Part shown: positions 44,445-52,706 of the stretch, piece by piece
How the letters are laid out: every line of letters starts with the position of its first letter
Position numbering within the stretch: the stretch's first letter is position 1
From: JBGTSJ01 sp041940305
Lineage (GTDB): Bacteria > Planctomycetota > Planctomycetia > Planctomycetales > Planctomycetaceae
Assembly (NCBI GenBank): GCA_041940305.1
Contig: JBGTSJ010000005.1
Coordinates: 124,001-188,000 of the forward strand
Direction: 5' to 3'
Length of the DNA: 64,000 bases
Translations under genes and position numbers: made by a program
The notes under the pieces: generated by a model
The model's database searches: none
Told to the model about the DNA's origin: nothing
Seen by the model: only the letters and a program-made list of their open reading frames with translations

Positions 44445-47396
44445 TCAGGCGGCGCGGCGGACGCGGGTTTCCTCGACGGTTTCGGTCCAGCGTGTGATCT
44501 CCTCGACCGAAGGAGCGCGAGCGCCCCGGAGGAGCCGTTGTCCTTCGGCGCTCGAGAGCAGCGGCATGAGCATGGCGCCCAGAGCGGAGGGGGAGATGCG
44601 GCTCAGATCCAGAGGAGAGGCAATCCCGCACGCGACCAGCACGGCGGCATCGGCACAACGGAGCTCGGGTACGGTGCACATCAGGACCGCCTGCCGCTGC
44701 CAGACCCGAATGACGTCGGTCGTAATGCGACGATGGCGCATTCGGGCGGCGGCGCGGTCGGGGTCGCAGTCCAGGAGATCGGCGACCGTCACAATGCCGG
44801 CGCGTCGCAACAGTTTGGCCGTCTTGAGTCCGATCGAGGGAGCATCGACGACAGGACTGTCGAGGTGGAGCCGGAAACGCGGCCCGTCAGGCTGCTGCTG
44901 CGCCTGCTCCAGTTGCGGCTGAGTAACGAACTGCAGGTGCTCGGGGCGATGGTCATGTGGGGAATCGGAGAATGTGATCGCCTGCACTCGCGAGGGGGGG
45001 GCCGCCGTCACCTGTCGCTCGATGTCATCGACGAGCCGGCCCCGCGCGGAGCGGATCCAGCGGGCGATGGTTTCCCGACGGGGAGAGGCGGCCAGACCGG
45101 GATGCCAGTCGTTTCGGCCGCCTCGGAGGCGATCGAGTCGCAGAACGAGTTCTTCGGTGTCGGCCTGAGCAAGGTCCTCGGGCCGCATGATCCCGCACGA
45201 GACGAGGATCTGGGCGTCGCGGGCCGTAAGGTCGGAGACGCCGATCAGCAGGCGGGCTTCGGCCTGCCACAGCTGGATCTGTCCGGCCGTGATCTGCAAC
45301 TCGCCGAGAAGTGCGAGCTTCAGTCCAGGGTCGAATTGGATGAGGTCGCGAACGTCATTAAGACCGAGTGCCCGCAGGCGCCGGGCGAACTGAAACCCGA
45401 GAGAGGGAACTTGCGTCAACGGGGAATCGAGCCGCAGCCAGAACGGCTCCGATGGATGAACCCGGATCATCGGTCCCTCGTCAACGAACGCGTCCACACC
45501 GACCGGCTCATCGGATTCCAGCGAGGCCTCAATGGCATGGGACTGCTTGACGGAGTCGTCGCTTCCGTCTGATGCGCCATCGCAGACGGGGGCATCGACC
45601 TCCACGCGCGGCCCCAGGCTGGTTCGCTCAGCAGTGCTTTGCGCGATGCGTGGGGACGACTCAGACGCTGATGATTCACCCAGCCGATGGACCCGCGCAC
45701 CGTGGCTCGCGAGAAGGCTCGCGACACGGTCCCGACAGGTGAGGATGATCAGCTGGACCCCGGATTCCGCAGCGGAAGCGAGTTCGGCAGCGGCGATCTG
45801 CAGGCGCCCTTCATCGGTGTCCGCGAGTGGTTCGTCCCAGAGGGCCGGTTCGCACCGGCCGACCGCGGCCAGTGACTTCAGCAGGGAGAGTCGCAGCGCC
45901 AGAGCCGCCTGCTCGTTGGTGCCGCGACTGAGCGCGCTGAGCCGGGCAGGGCGCCCTTCAGCCGGAAGCGCGAGGAGACGTTGTTCGTCGGCATTCCAGT
46001 GCAGGGCACGATACCGGTCCTGGGTGAGTCGGCGGAACGAGTCCGACGCCAGGGCGAAGACATCCACTGCCGGAACATGCGACGCTGACGCAACGAAAGC
46101 CGGGGCGGGTGATTCAACGCGGCGATACTGCAGGATGTCCCAGAGGAGTTGCTCCAGTTCGGCGGCGGCGTAGCGGTGTGCATCAAGAGTCGGATCGAGA
46201 GCAGCGGCGCGTCGAATCGTGTCAAGCCGCTGCCGGCGACGGAACAGATCATTGAGTGCATCGCGCGCGGCGAACAGTCGCTCTCGCAGTTCGTTTGCTC
46301 TCTGTTGGAGATTCTTTCGATGCGGCTGCGGAGTCGAGGCCTCCGAAACAGCGGACTCGACCCGGTGAGGAACCTCCTGCAGCGGCTTATGGCTGCCGCA
46401 CGTCGGGCAGGTGTCGCCGCACTGCGGACAAGCGCCGATCTGCGGGGACTGCAGTTGGACCAGACGACGGTTCACGACATGCAGCTGATGCAGCACTTCG
46501 ACCTCGCAGCGATCCAGACGGTCCCGGACCTCGTGCGTCGGGCATGACGCCGAATGCAGCCCGGTGGCCATCATCCGCGTGTGGCGCATGCGCTGCTGAG
46601 CCAGATCATGCACGACCTCCTGCAACGCTGCGGCGCGGCGGCCAAGCTCGGAAAGCTCGGCATGCGGAATTATTCCGTTGGTCAGGCGATTTGGCAGGGT
46701 CGGGGCGTGCTGCACCGGCCTTGCTTCGGCGATGCGGAGATCGGACTGAGCGGCCTGCCAATCCTGATCGAGCGAGCGGATGGTTTCGAGCTGCCGGTGA
46801 ATCTGGTCGTCGAGCCAGCGGCGGCGTGTGTGCAGCGCGCGTTGACGGCGAACCTGCACTCGCAGCGTAGCGCCGGCGCGCAGCTGTGCGGCCTCGTGCT
46901 GCTGCCGCAGCGTGCGGGTGACGATCTCCCAGTTTGACTGTGCGAACGGTCCTGCACCGTCAGTGTCCTGTTTCGAGTTGGTCGCAAGCGCCGCCATCGC
47001 GGCCGCCAGTCGCGCGAGTTCCTCCGCCTGGTGCAGGTTGCCCGCATCGACGAACCGCACCAGCGCTTCGGCTTCGGCACTGGCGCCGGGCGACCAGCGA
47101 GCGATTGCGGCGCCCCGGGCCACAACGGCCGTCGTCTCAGGATGACCGTCCCGGACGCAACGGACGAGGCGAAACGCGTCTTTGCCATGCGCAATGCCGA
47201 TGGAGCCCGCGATGGGAGCATCGGATTCCGATTGGGCGGCCGGCGCCGCGGCCAGCAGGTCGCGCGCCAGCCGCTGCATGGTGGACTTCCCACATCCGTT
47301 GGGACCAACGACGACGTTCAGTCCGGGTCCAAGGTCGTCGATGCTGGGGTTCAGCGGCAGGCCGGGGCGCGCCGCCGCAATCGTCGTGAGTCGCAT
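44445..47396 (-). CDS. SbcC/Rad50/YhaN-like ATPase with C-terminal DUF4332-like tandem repeats
   Basis: A 983-residue SMC-like protein. Walker A is VVGPNGCGKST (about residues 29-39). The ABC signature is LSRGTNEQAALALRLSLLKS and Walker B is ALWDEPLADTDEGR. A helical middle contains two CxxC pairs in CPQCGDTCPTCGS (about 322-334), reminiscent of the Rad50 zinc hook. The C-terminus, unusual for SbcC proteins, carries two related domains (about 640-780 and 845-960) of helix-hairpin-helix/DUF4332 type; compare LDSPLTQVPSLGFQFARRL with LDSPVVDAPSIGLKTAKLL. The upstream gene, 63 bp away, encodes an SbcD-like partner. A DNA-structure-sensing complex is inferred. Confidence 0.85.
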   Translation of the reverse strand: MRLTTIAAARPGLPLNPSIDDLGPGLNVVVGPNGCGKSTMQRLARDLLAAAPAAQSESDAPIAGSIGIAHGKDAFRLVRCVRDGHPETTAVVARGAAIARWSPGASAEAEALVRFVDAGNLHQAEELARLAAAMAALATNSKQDTDGAGPFAQSNWEIVTRTLRQQHEAAQLRAGATLRVQVRRQRALHTRRRWLDDQIHRQLETIRSLDQDWQAAQSDLRIAEARPVQHAPTLPNRLTNGIIPHAELSELGRRAAALQEVVHDLAQQRMRHTRMMATGLHSASCPTHEVRDRLDRCEVEVLHQLHVVNRRLVQLQSPQIGACPQCGDTCPTCGSHKPLQEVPHRVESAVSEASTPQPHRKNLQQRANELRERLFAARDALNDLFRRRQRLDTIRRAAALDPTLDAHRYAAAELEQLLWDILQYRRVESPAPAFVASASHVPAVDVFALASDSFRRLTQDRYRALHWNADEQRLLALPAEGRPARLSALSRGTNEQAALALRLSLLKSLAAVGRCEPALWDEPLADTDEGRLQIAAAELASAAESGVQLIILTCRDRVASLLASHGARVHRLGESSASESSPRIAQSTAERTSLGPRVEVDAPVCDGASDGSDDSVKQSHAIEASLESDEPVGVDAFVDEGPMIRVHPSEPFWLRLDSPLTQVPSLGFQFARRLRALGLNDVRDLIQFDPGLKLALLGELQITAGQIQLWQAEARLLIGVSDLTARDAQILVSCGIMRPEDLAQADTEELVLRLDRLRGGRNDWHPGLAASPRRETIARWIRSARGRLVDDIERQVTAAPPSRVQAITFSDSPHDHRPEHLQFVTQPQLEQAQQQPDGPRFRLHLDSPVVDAPSIGLKTAKLLRRAGIVTVADLLDCDPDRAAARMRHRRITTDVIRVWQRQAVLMCTVPELRCADAAVLVACGIASPLDLSRISPSALGAMLMPLLSSAEGQRLLRGARAPSVEEITRWTETVEETRVRRAA

Positions 47397-47459
47397 GTCG
47401 ATTCTCTGCTCAGCGAACTTCAGAGTGTGCGGCCGTCGCTCCGGCGACAGTGATGAGTG

Positions 47460-48602
47460 TCACATGATGCTGCCGACGGGAACGTCCATTTCCGTGCGAA
47501 CGCCGCGGCGCTGCGGATGCCATGCAACGTGGGGCTGCGGAATGGCGGAGTGGTGCTGTTCGCCGGCCGGGATGCCCGCAATGGCTGGAGACAATGCGGC
47601 GAAGTCGGATTCTCCACCGGGCGCCGGAGACGGGCGATGGGCATCGGGCACAACGTCGATCGGCAAGTTCCAGACGGCCGGCCCCGATTCGGGCCGAGAC
47701 CGGTAGAGCAGGCTGAGCAACTGGCGGCAGACGTCGTCGCGATGCAGTTGCTGCCACAAGCCGCCGTGCCCTTCCAGAGTCCAGCGAATCAGGACTGCGT
47801 CACTGTCACATTGGCGGACGATCTGCTGCTGACGCATCGGCAGCAACTGGCGGAGGCCGGTCCAGTCCAGTCCGTCGCCGACTTTGATCCGCTCGTCGTG
47901 CCACCGCACCGAATCGGCGGTGACGAACTCCGATTCGCAGCGTCCGCCGGCGTGCAGCGTGACGACGGCGCAACCATGCGGGCCCGACTCCGACGGGGAT
48001 TGCCCCTGCGGAGTCCCGGCGAACTGCGCCAACCCGCAGGATGCCGTCACCACGCCAGGCTCCGCTCGACCGCCGAGCGCCCAGTAGTCAATCCCCGACT
48101 GAGCGAGCGGCAGGTCTTCCAGGCCCGCGGGGAGTACGGCGATCGTGGCGGCGGAGCCTGTGGTCGTCCGGGGACGTCGATGCGCGCCGGCAGCAATGTG
48201 CACCGTCAGGCCGCGGGAACTGTGATGCTCAAACTGCTGGCCCAGCTGGCTGTCTGCCTGATATACGTTCGAGGGCAGGGGCACGTAGTCAGACCAGCAG
48301 GCCTGCGAGCGCGATTCCTCGACCCAGTAAACGGGAATATTCCGGGCGGCCAGCCGTTCGCATTGCTGTGCGAAATACCACAAGCCGCGGGGACCGGCGC
48401 CCAACTGGCTCATGACGCCGCCGGACAGGATGACGAACTCCACCCCTTCGGCGAGTGCGACGTCGAACACGCGCTCGGTGGCGCGATAGCGGGCGTTGAT
48501 GAGGCACTGCCGCACATTGGCGGGCAGTCCGGCTACCCCGAACAGCGGGGCGCCCAGCGCCAGGTCGGACGCGTGCAGAAAACGGACAGTCTCTCCGGAC
48601 AT
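47460..48602 (-). CDS. SbcD/YhaO-like phosphoesterase homologue with degenerate metal-binding motifs
   Basis: A 380-residue protein that aligns to the SbcD/Mre11 metallophosphoesterase core by position of its motifs: FLHASDLALGAPLFG, VEFVILSGGVMSQ, IPVYWVEESRSQ and GIDYWALGGRAEPG. In active enzymes these read D-x-H, G-D, G-N-H-D and G-H-x-H. Here the His of the first, the Asp of the second, the whole GNHD and both His of the last are replaced. Nuclease activity is therefore unlikely. It is encoded 63 bp upstream of the SbcC-like ATPase, the usual sbcD-sbcC arrangement. A structural or regulatory subunit is the simplest reading. Confidence 0.8.
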   Translation of the reverse strand: MSGETVRFLHASDLALGAPLFGVAGLPANVRQCLINARYRATERVFDVALAEGVEFVILSGGVMSQLGAGPRGLWYFAQQCERLAARNIPVYWVEESRSQACWSDYVPLPSNVYQADSQLGQQFEHHSSRGLTVHIAAGAHRRPRTTTGSAATIAVLPAGLEDLPLAQSGIDYWALGGRAEPGVVTASCGLAQFAGTPQGQSPSESGPHGCAVVTLHAGGRCESEFVTADSVRWHDERIKVGDGLDWTGLRQLLPMRQQQIVRQCDSDAVLIRWTLEGHGGLWQQLHRDDVCRQLLSLLYRSRPESGPAVWNLPIDVVPDAHRPSPAPGGESDFAALSPAIAGIPAGEQHHSAIPQPHVAWHPQRRGVRTEMDVPVGSIM

Positions 48603-48829
48603 TCAGCGTGCCTCCATGCACCATTTGGCGGTGGGACGGAACGGCTTCGTGCGTTCCGCGGCGCCACTTGGGGATTGTTCCGCATTTCGGGCAGAGCGGC
48701 AGCGCGCGCCGCGGGCCATCCTGCGGGGTGGGGGCGGGAAGCTAGCTGATCTCGGGCGGGAGCCGCAATGCCGATTGCGCCCGCGTCCGACGGTGACACG
48801 CGTTCACATCACCGTGCGAGTTCGTGGCG

Positions 48830-49120
48830 TCAGCGACCGCAGTGGGGACCGCCGGTCGCGATGCAGTTCCCAAGGTGCCGAGTCGCGGCGCAGCCCCGGA
48901 AGGTGCGGGTGACGTGATGGTTGATCCGCGGATTGCTGATCGATGTGCAGCGACCCACAGCGTCCACGGCGTCGCCGCAGGTGTTCTCCATGCACTGGCA
49001 GAGCGCCGGCGGCCTGCGAAGAGAGGTGTGGCAGCCGGACAACGTGGCCAGCAGCACGAGCAGGGCGACGGAGGCGAGAGTTCGCAGCACAACAGCCCTC
49101 CGTGTCTGTCGCAGTTCCAT
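48830..49120 (-). CDS. Small Cys-rich lipoprotein
   Basis: The start at 49120 gives a 96-residue product with a lipoprotein signal: a basic start (MELRQTRRAV), hydrophobic core (LASVALLVLLATL) and lipobox LSGC. The mature part has eight further Cys, partly paired (CQCMENTC, GRC, RGCAATRHLGNC, GGPHCGR). No family is recognised. An overlapping frame in another register is less plausible because it lacks any signal sequence. It lies upstream of the SbcD-like gene on the same strand, 227 bp away, with no evidence of a shared role. Confidence 0.55.
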   Translation of the reverse strand: MELRQTRRAVVLRTLASVALLVLLATLSGCHTSLRRPPALCQCMENTCGDAVDAVGRCTSISNPRINHHVTRTFRGCAATRHLGNCIATGGPHCGR

Positions 49121-49362
49121 TGTCGAGGCGCGGCCCGATCGCCGCGCGATTGACACTCTTCTATGCATCGGCGCTCGACGCTGCCGACTGCACGACCGCC
49201 GCCATGCATCTCCCCACCGTCAGTCGCCGCAAAGTCTGCCTGGATTACGCAGCCGGACCGCCGCACCGCGGCACACGCTCAGGGGCCGTCTCGATCTGAA
49301 TCGGATTCAAATCCTGCCCCCTCGCGCATGCCAGCAGACAAGGGGACCAGACGTGCCTGCAC

Positions 49363-50850
49363 TCACCGCGGTTCCGCAGCTCCAGCGTCCATCTGCAGAA
49401 TCAACCAGCCGTCCTCCGCAACGATATCCTGCAGCTCAATCTGCACGTGCGCCAGATCCTCCGGAGGGAGGCGGAACAGCCGCGGCAACTCAAGCGGACG
49501 AACGCTCCCCAGGGCCTGCTGCTCGATGACCGGCGCCATTGCGCCCAGGCCCGGCTGGCCGGGATTAGCCGCCTCAATGCGGACCTGCTGCGGCGCGAAC
49601 GTGATCGCCCCGGCGGACCGTTCGATACCGAACTCGATGACAATGTTGAGCAGCGGTGTCTGGATCAGGGGGGGGACAGTCAGCGCCGCCTGCGCCGTGA
49701 GCACGGCTCGATCATTGCGAAACCGGACCTGCACGGGCCGCCCCGGTCCCAGACGGATGGTGACCCCCTGCATCGGTGCGGCCGGTGGATCCGCTGCGGC
49801 TTGAGACTCGGCGCCGCCCGACCAGGTTTGAAGGATCGCATTGATGCGGAACCAGTAGTCGTCCGCATCCGTCGGCGTGAGCGATCGGTCTCCAAGCTTC
49901 AGCCGTTCGAACCCGCGGTTCAGCATTGATTCGTGGACGGCGATCATCAGTCCGCCGTCGCGCCGGGTGGGAATCGGAGACGCTGGTCTCGGCGTATCGT
50001 CGTATCGAACTGAGAGGATCAACGTCTCCTCGGTGCTCGATACGGCCGCGTGGTCAGGCTCCCATTCCATCTGCTGCAGCAGCGGCGTCAATGTGTTGAT
50101 CGACCCCCGATTCAGTTGTGCGAGCTGGTCATCAAGCGATTGATTGAATTCCGGCCCGACGCGGTCGCCGATCCTTTGTGCGGCGACCGCCTCACCTTCG
50201 GCCCGCCGCTGCTGGGCCATATCGAATGCAAAGGCCGTGACAAACGGGCCGATAAGCGGAATGCCGCTGACGGGCGTCCAGACTCCGACTGTCTGGTTGC
50301 AGGGAGCAACGTGGACCCGCGGCCGCTGAGTGTGAAACAGCCTGCCGTCGAACACGATCCGTTTGCGCGCGGTGAATTCGTGAAACCCGACCGTATGGAC
50401 CACCGCCTGGGGTGTGTATCCGAGCGTGTCGGGAAAATTGCGGCCATGAAGGACCATATCCGCCTCGGCCGCGTGGAGATGAGGATGCAGGTCGAGGTGG
50501 ACCGTCGTCAGAGTCGTTTCCCGTCCGCGCACATCAGCCCCCAGAACGAAGTCCCGCACCTCGGAGCTTCGGACTTCGGGCCGCGCAATCAGCCGATTCA
50601 GAAAGGACTCGCTGACGCAGAGCTGCAGTTGGGACGAGTCGGTCGATTGCGGTTGCCGCGGCGCTCGGGCCAAAGTCGGACCGCCCGGAGCTTGAGCGTT
50701 CGAGCTGAGGCGGCCGGCCAGGATCGCCGCGGACGCAATCAGAATCAGCCGAACTGGAGACCGAGCACGGAGCACACCGATCAGCGCCCGCGTTGGGTCG
50801 CGGGGCGAACCGGAAGAGGTGCTTCGTGCTCTCGTCAAGGGTTGCGGCAT
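49363..50850 (-). CDS. Secreted or membrane-anchored protein with internally duplicated domain
   Basis: The start is ATG at 50850 (a TTG lies just before it). The 495-residue product has an N-terminal hydrophobic segment (LILIASAAILAGRLSSNAQA, about residues 35-54) serving as signal or anchor. Two similar units can be seen: LQLCVSESFLNRLIARPEV and LMIAVHESMLNRGFERLKL. Each begins an alternating strand region, and the C-terminal half is strand-rich (GVTIRLGPGRPVQVRFRNDR). I do not recognise the family; lipid-binding tubular folds are one possibility but unproven. It is downstream of an ECF sigma gene, separated by 298 bp and a terminator. Confidence 0.75.
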   Translation of the reverse strand: MPQPLTRARSTSSGSPRDPTRALIGVLRARSPVRLILIASAAILAGRLSSNAQAPGGPTLARAPRQPQSTDSSQLQLCVSESFLNRLIARPEVRSSEVRDFVLGADVRGRETTLTTVHLDLHPHLHAAEADMVLHGRNFPDTLGYTPQAVVHTVGFHEFTARKRIVFDGRLFHTQRPRVHVAPCNQTVGVWTPVSGIPLIGPFVTAFAFDMAQQRRAEGEAVAAQRIGDRVGPEFNQSLDDQLAQLNRGSINTLTPLLQQMEWEPDHAAVSSTEETLILSVRYDDTPRPASPIPTRRDGGLMIAVHESMLNRGFERLKLGDRSLTPTDADDYWFRINAILQTWSGGAESQAAADPPAAPMQGVTIRLGPGRPVQVRFRNDRAVLTAQAALTVPPLIQTPLLNIVIEFGIERSAGAITFAPQQVRIEAANPGQPGLGAMAPVIEQQALGSVRPLELPRLFRLPPEDLAHVQIELQDIVAEDGWLILQMDAGAAEPR

Positions 50851-51079
50851 CAAACTACATGGATGACGGGCGCGCCCGCCGCTCGCATTCGGACGCGGAC
50901 GCGACAGTGATGATCCGGGAGCATGCCTTCCCTATTGTGCTGATCAGCTGGAGGAATGGCACCTCTTCGTGCTGCCGCCTCTCGACGATCGCGAACATTT
51001 GACCGACGGACAGCGGCGTAGCGCGGTTGCGCCTACATGCTGTGTTTGGGCAACATCCGTCAACCGGCCGACGCCGGGC

Positions 51080-51122
51080 CTCTCAAAACGAGACGACCCG
51101 GACGCCCGATGCGCCCGGGTCG
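51080..51122 (-). terminator. Intrinsic terminator of the ECF sigma gene at 51149
   Basis: On the minus strand CGACCCGG and CCGGGTCG arms (51094-51101 and 51115-51122) form an 8-bp stem, followed by TCTCGTTTTGAG. It lies 27 bp after the sigma gene stop and separates that gene from the duplicated secreted protein gene. Confidence 0.6.
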
Positions 51123-51148
51123 CTGACGAACAAGTCGTACGACTCTCG

Positions 51149-51700
51149 TTATGCCGGCTGCAGGTCGCTCATTGCGGCCTTCAGTCGGCTGCGGGCCGTG
51201 TGCAGCCGGCGCTTGATCGTGCCGACCGGGCTCGAGAACCGGTCGCTCATCTCCTTGAGGGATTGTCCCTCGAAGTAGAAGGCGAGCAGCGTATCCCGGT
51301 CCAGCGGCCGCAGCTGCGTCAGGCTCGTGCGCACTTGGTGCGCGCGCTCCGTCTGCAGCATGCCGTCGATCGGCATCGCCGGCGACGTGCGCAGGCCGTC
51401 GAACGCCTCAGGAGCGTACATCGTCTCGCGCGGACGCCGCACCGCGCGATTGATCGACATCCTCACGGCGATCCGCTTCAACCAGCCGGCGAACCGCTCC
51501 GGCTCGCGCAACTGGTCGAGCTTCCGCAGTGCCCGCACGAACACATCCTGCGTGACTTCGGACGCCTCGGCGCGATTCCGCAGCCGGCGCAGCACGATCC
51601 CGAAGACGGCCGGTTCGAACGCCTCGGCCAGACGTCCGAACGCGTCCCGATCCCCCGCCTGGGCCCGGCGAACCAGATTGATCAATTCGATGTCGTCCAT
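51149..51700 (-). CDS. ECF-type RNA polymerase sigma factor
   Basis: The start at 51700 (MDDIELINLVRRAQAGDRDA) gives a 183-residue RpoE-like protein. Region 2 is about residues 20-90 (FGRLAEAFEPAVFGIVLRRL, then ASEVTQDVFVRALRKLDQLR and FAGWLKRIAVRMSINR). Region 4 is about 125-180 (LLAFYFEGQSLKEMSDRFSS, GTIKRRLHTARSRL). No anti-sigma gene is adjacent: a terminator follows and the next gene encodes a strand-rich secreted protein. It therefore looks like an orphan or a factor controlled at another level. Confidence 0.92.
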   Translation of the reverse strand: MDDIELINLVRRAQAGDRDAFGRLAEAFEPAVFGIVLRRLRNRAEASEVTQDVFVRALRKLDQLREPERFAGWLKRIAVRMSINRAVRRPRETMYAPEAFDGLRTSPAMPIDGMLQTERAHQVRTSLTQLRPLDRDTLLAFYFEGQSLKEMSDRFSSPVGTIKRRLHTARSRLKAAMSDLQPA

Positions 51701-52012
51701 GATGTGCTCGATGGCTGATGGTCGATGGCGGGTGGTGGTCGGCCGCCATAAGTGGTCCAGTCGCTCCGTGCGTGGAGCGAGGGGACGTGGTCTGCAGAAT
51801 CGATGCGGCGGGACATCGGGCGTCGGTCGACGCGTGATGCCCGTCGCACGCGCTTCGCGCGACTCGCGGAGCGAGTCGCCGACACACGGTGCGGACGGCA
51901 ACCGGGGGATCGGAACGATGCGCGGCCTGTGCGTCAGGCGTCACGCGGCGTCGTGATCCGACCGGCGGGGCTTGGAGATGGCGGGCCTGAGTGCTGCTCA
52001 GGCTGCGTCAGC
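51701..52012. other. Intergenic region upstream of ECF sigma gene
   Basis: This 312-bp region contains the promoter of the ECF sigma gene on the minus strand and the 3' flank of a doubtful small gene. A longer in-frame extension of the sigma gene crosses it but has no homology to sigma factors. No clear promoter elements are seen. Confidence 0.4.
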
Positions 52013-52327
52013 TCACAACGCTCGTGATACCACGAGCGCCGCCCAGGCACGGGCCGGCAGTTCGGTCGCCGCGGGCATCGCCGCCGGACTCGGTCGTCCG
52101 GCCGGCATGCCTAGCCGCCACGATTCGCTCGCGGGGGCATACGACGCGGCGGCAGGTGTGACTGCCCGCAGCGCCGACATGCGGCACCTTTGATGGAGCC
52201 GTTTCCCCTGGTGCTTATGCGAATCGGCGCAATCAACCCGGACACCGACGACGTTCGAACGGACGTCCGTCGCGATGACGGAACCGCCGAAGAACCGCGT
52301 GCCGTTGATCGTGCTCTGATTCAACAT
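52013..52327 (-). CDS. Hypothetical protein (104 residues), doubtful
   Basis: A frame starting MLNQSTINGTRFFGGSVIAT, with AGGTG 5 bases before the ATG. It has no signal peptide or transmembrane helix, and the C-terminal part is Ala/Pro-rich (AAASYAPASESWRLGM). The first 40 residues have codon use like the neighbours, while the remainder is less convincing. No family is recognised. It is listed because it fills an otherwise empty region and has a reasonable ribosome-binding site; it could be spurious. Confidence 0.3.
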   Translation of the reverse strand: MLNQSTINGTRFFGGSVIATDVRSNVVGVRVDCADSHKHQGKRLHQRCRMSALRAVTPAAASYAPASESWRLGMPAGRPSPAAMPAATELPARAWAALVVSRAL

Positions 52328-52700
52328 CGCAGCACCTGTCTGTAGCGTTCTGCTACACCCTAAAGGGAAACACAGAAAAGAGTTGCCCTAACTCCTTCGG
52401 TAGGGCGGAATTCCGAGAATCTAACGACCGCCGCGGCCGGGAATGAGCCGGACGTGCGGCGGGTGAACAGCTTCTTCTACGCTCTTTGACCACCCGAGTT
52501 AAGTACCGGTTCGGCGATTTTATCCGGCATCTTCGATTTTTTCCAAAATGCCGTACACGAGCTGCGGGTTTGATCCCTCCGCACATACCAGACGCGACGC
52601 AACTCTCTGGATGCTTTCGCTTTTCGCCGCTGAGCAATACGATGACCCCCTGGTGGCAAACCAATGATAGTTGAACGTAGCTGACGTTAAACGATTGAGG
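52328..52700. other. Lower-GC non-coding stretch upstream of the LRR lipoprotein
   Basis: About 370 bp with visibly lower GC than its surroundings and several T- and A-rich runs (GATTTTTTCC, GAAACACAGAAAAGAG). Open frames in it are short and lack coding character. It probably contains the promoter of the LRR lipoprotein gene and may include remnants of decayed DNA. No repeat or RNA gene was recognised. Confidence 0.45.
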
Positions 52701-52706
52701 ATGATG

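Noticed and set aside
48742..49266. A 174-residue minus-strand frame overlapping the small lipoprotein gene
   Set aside because: It has no signal sequence and no recognisable motif. The alternative frame has a proper lipobox.
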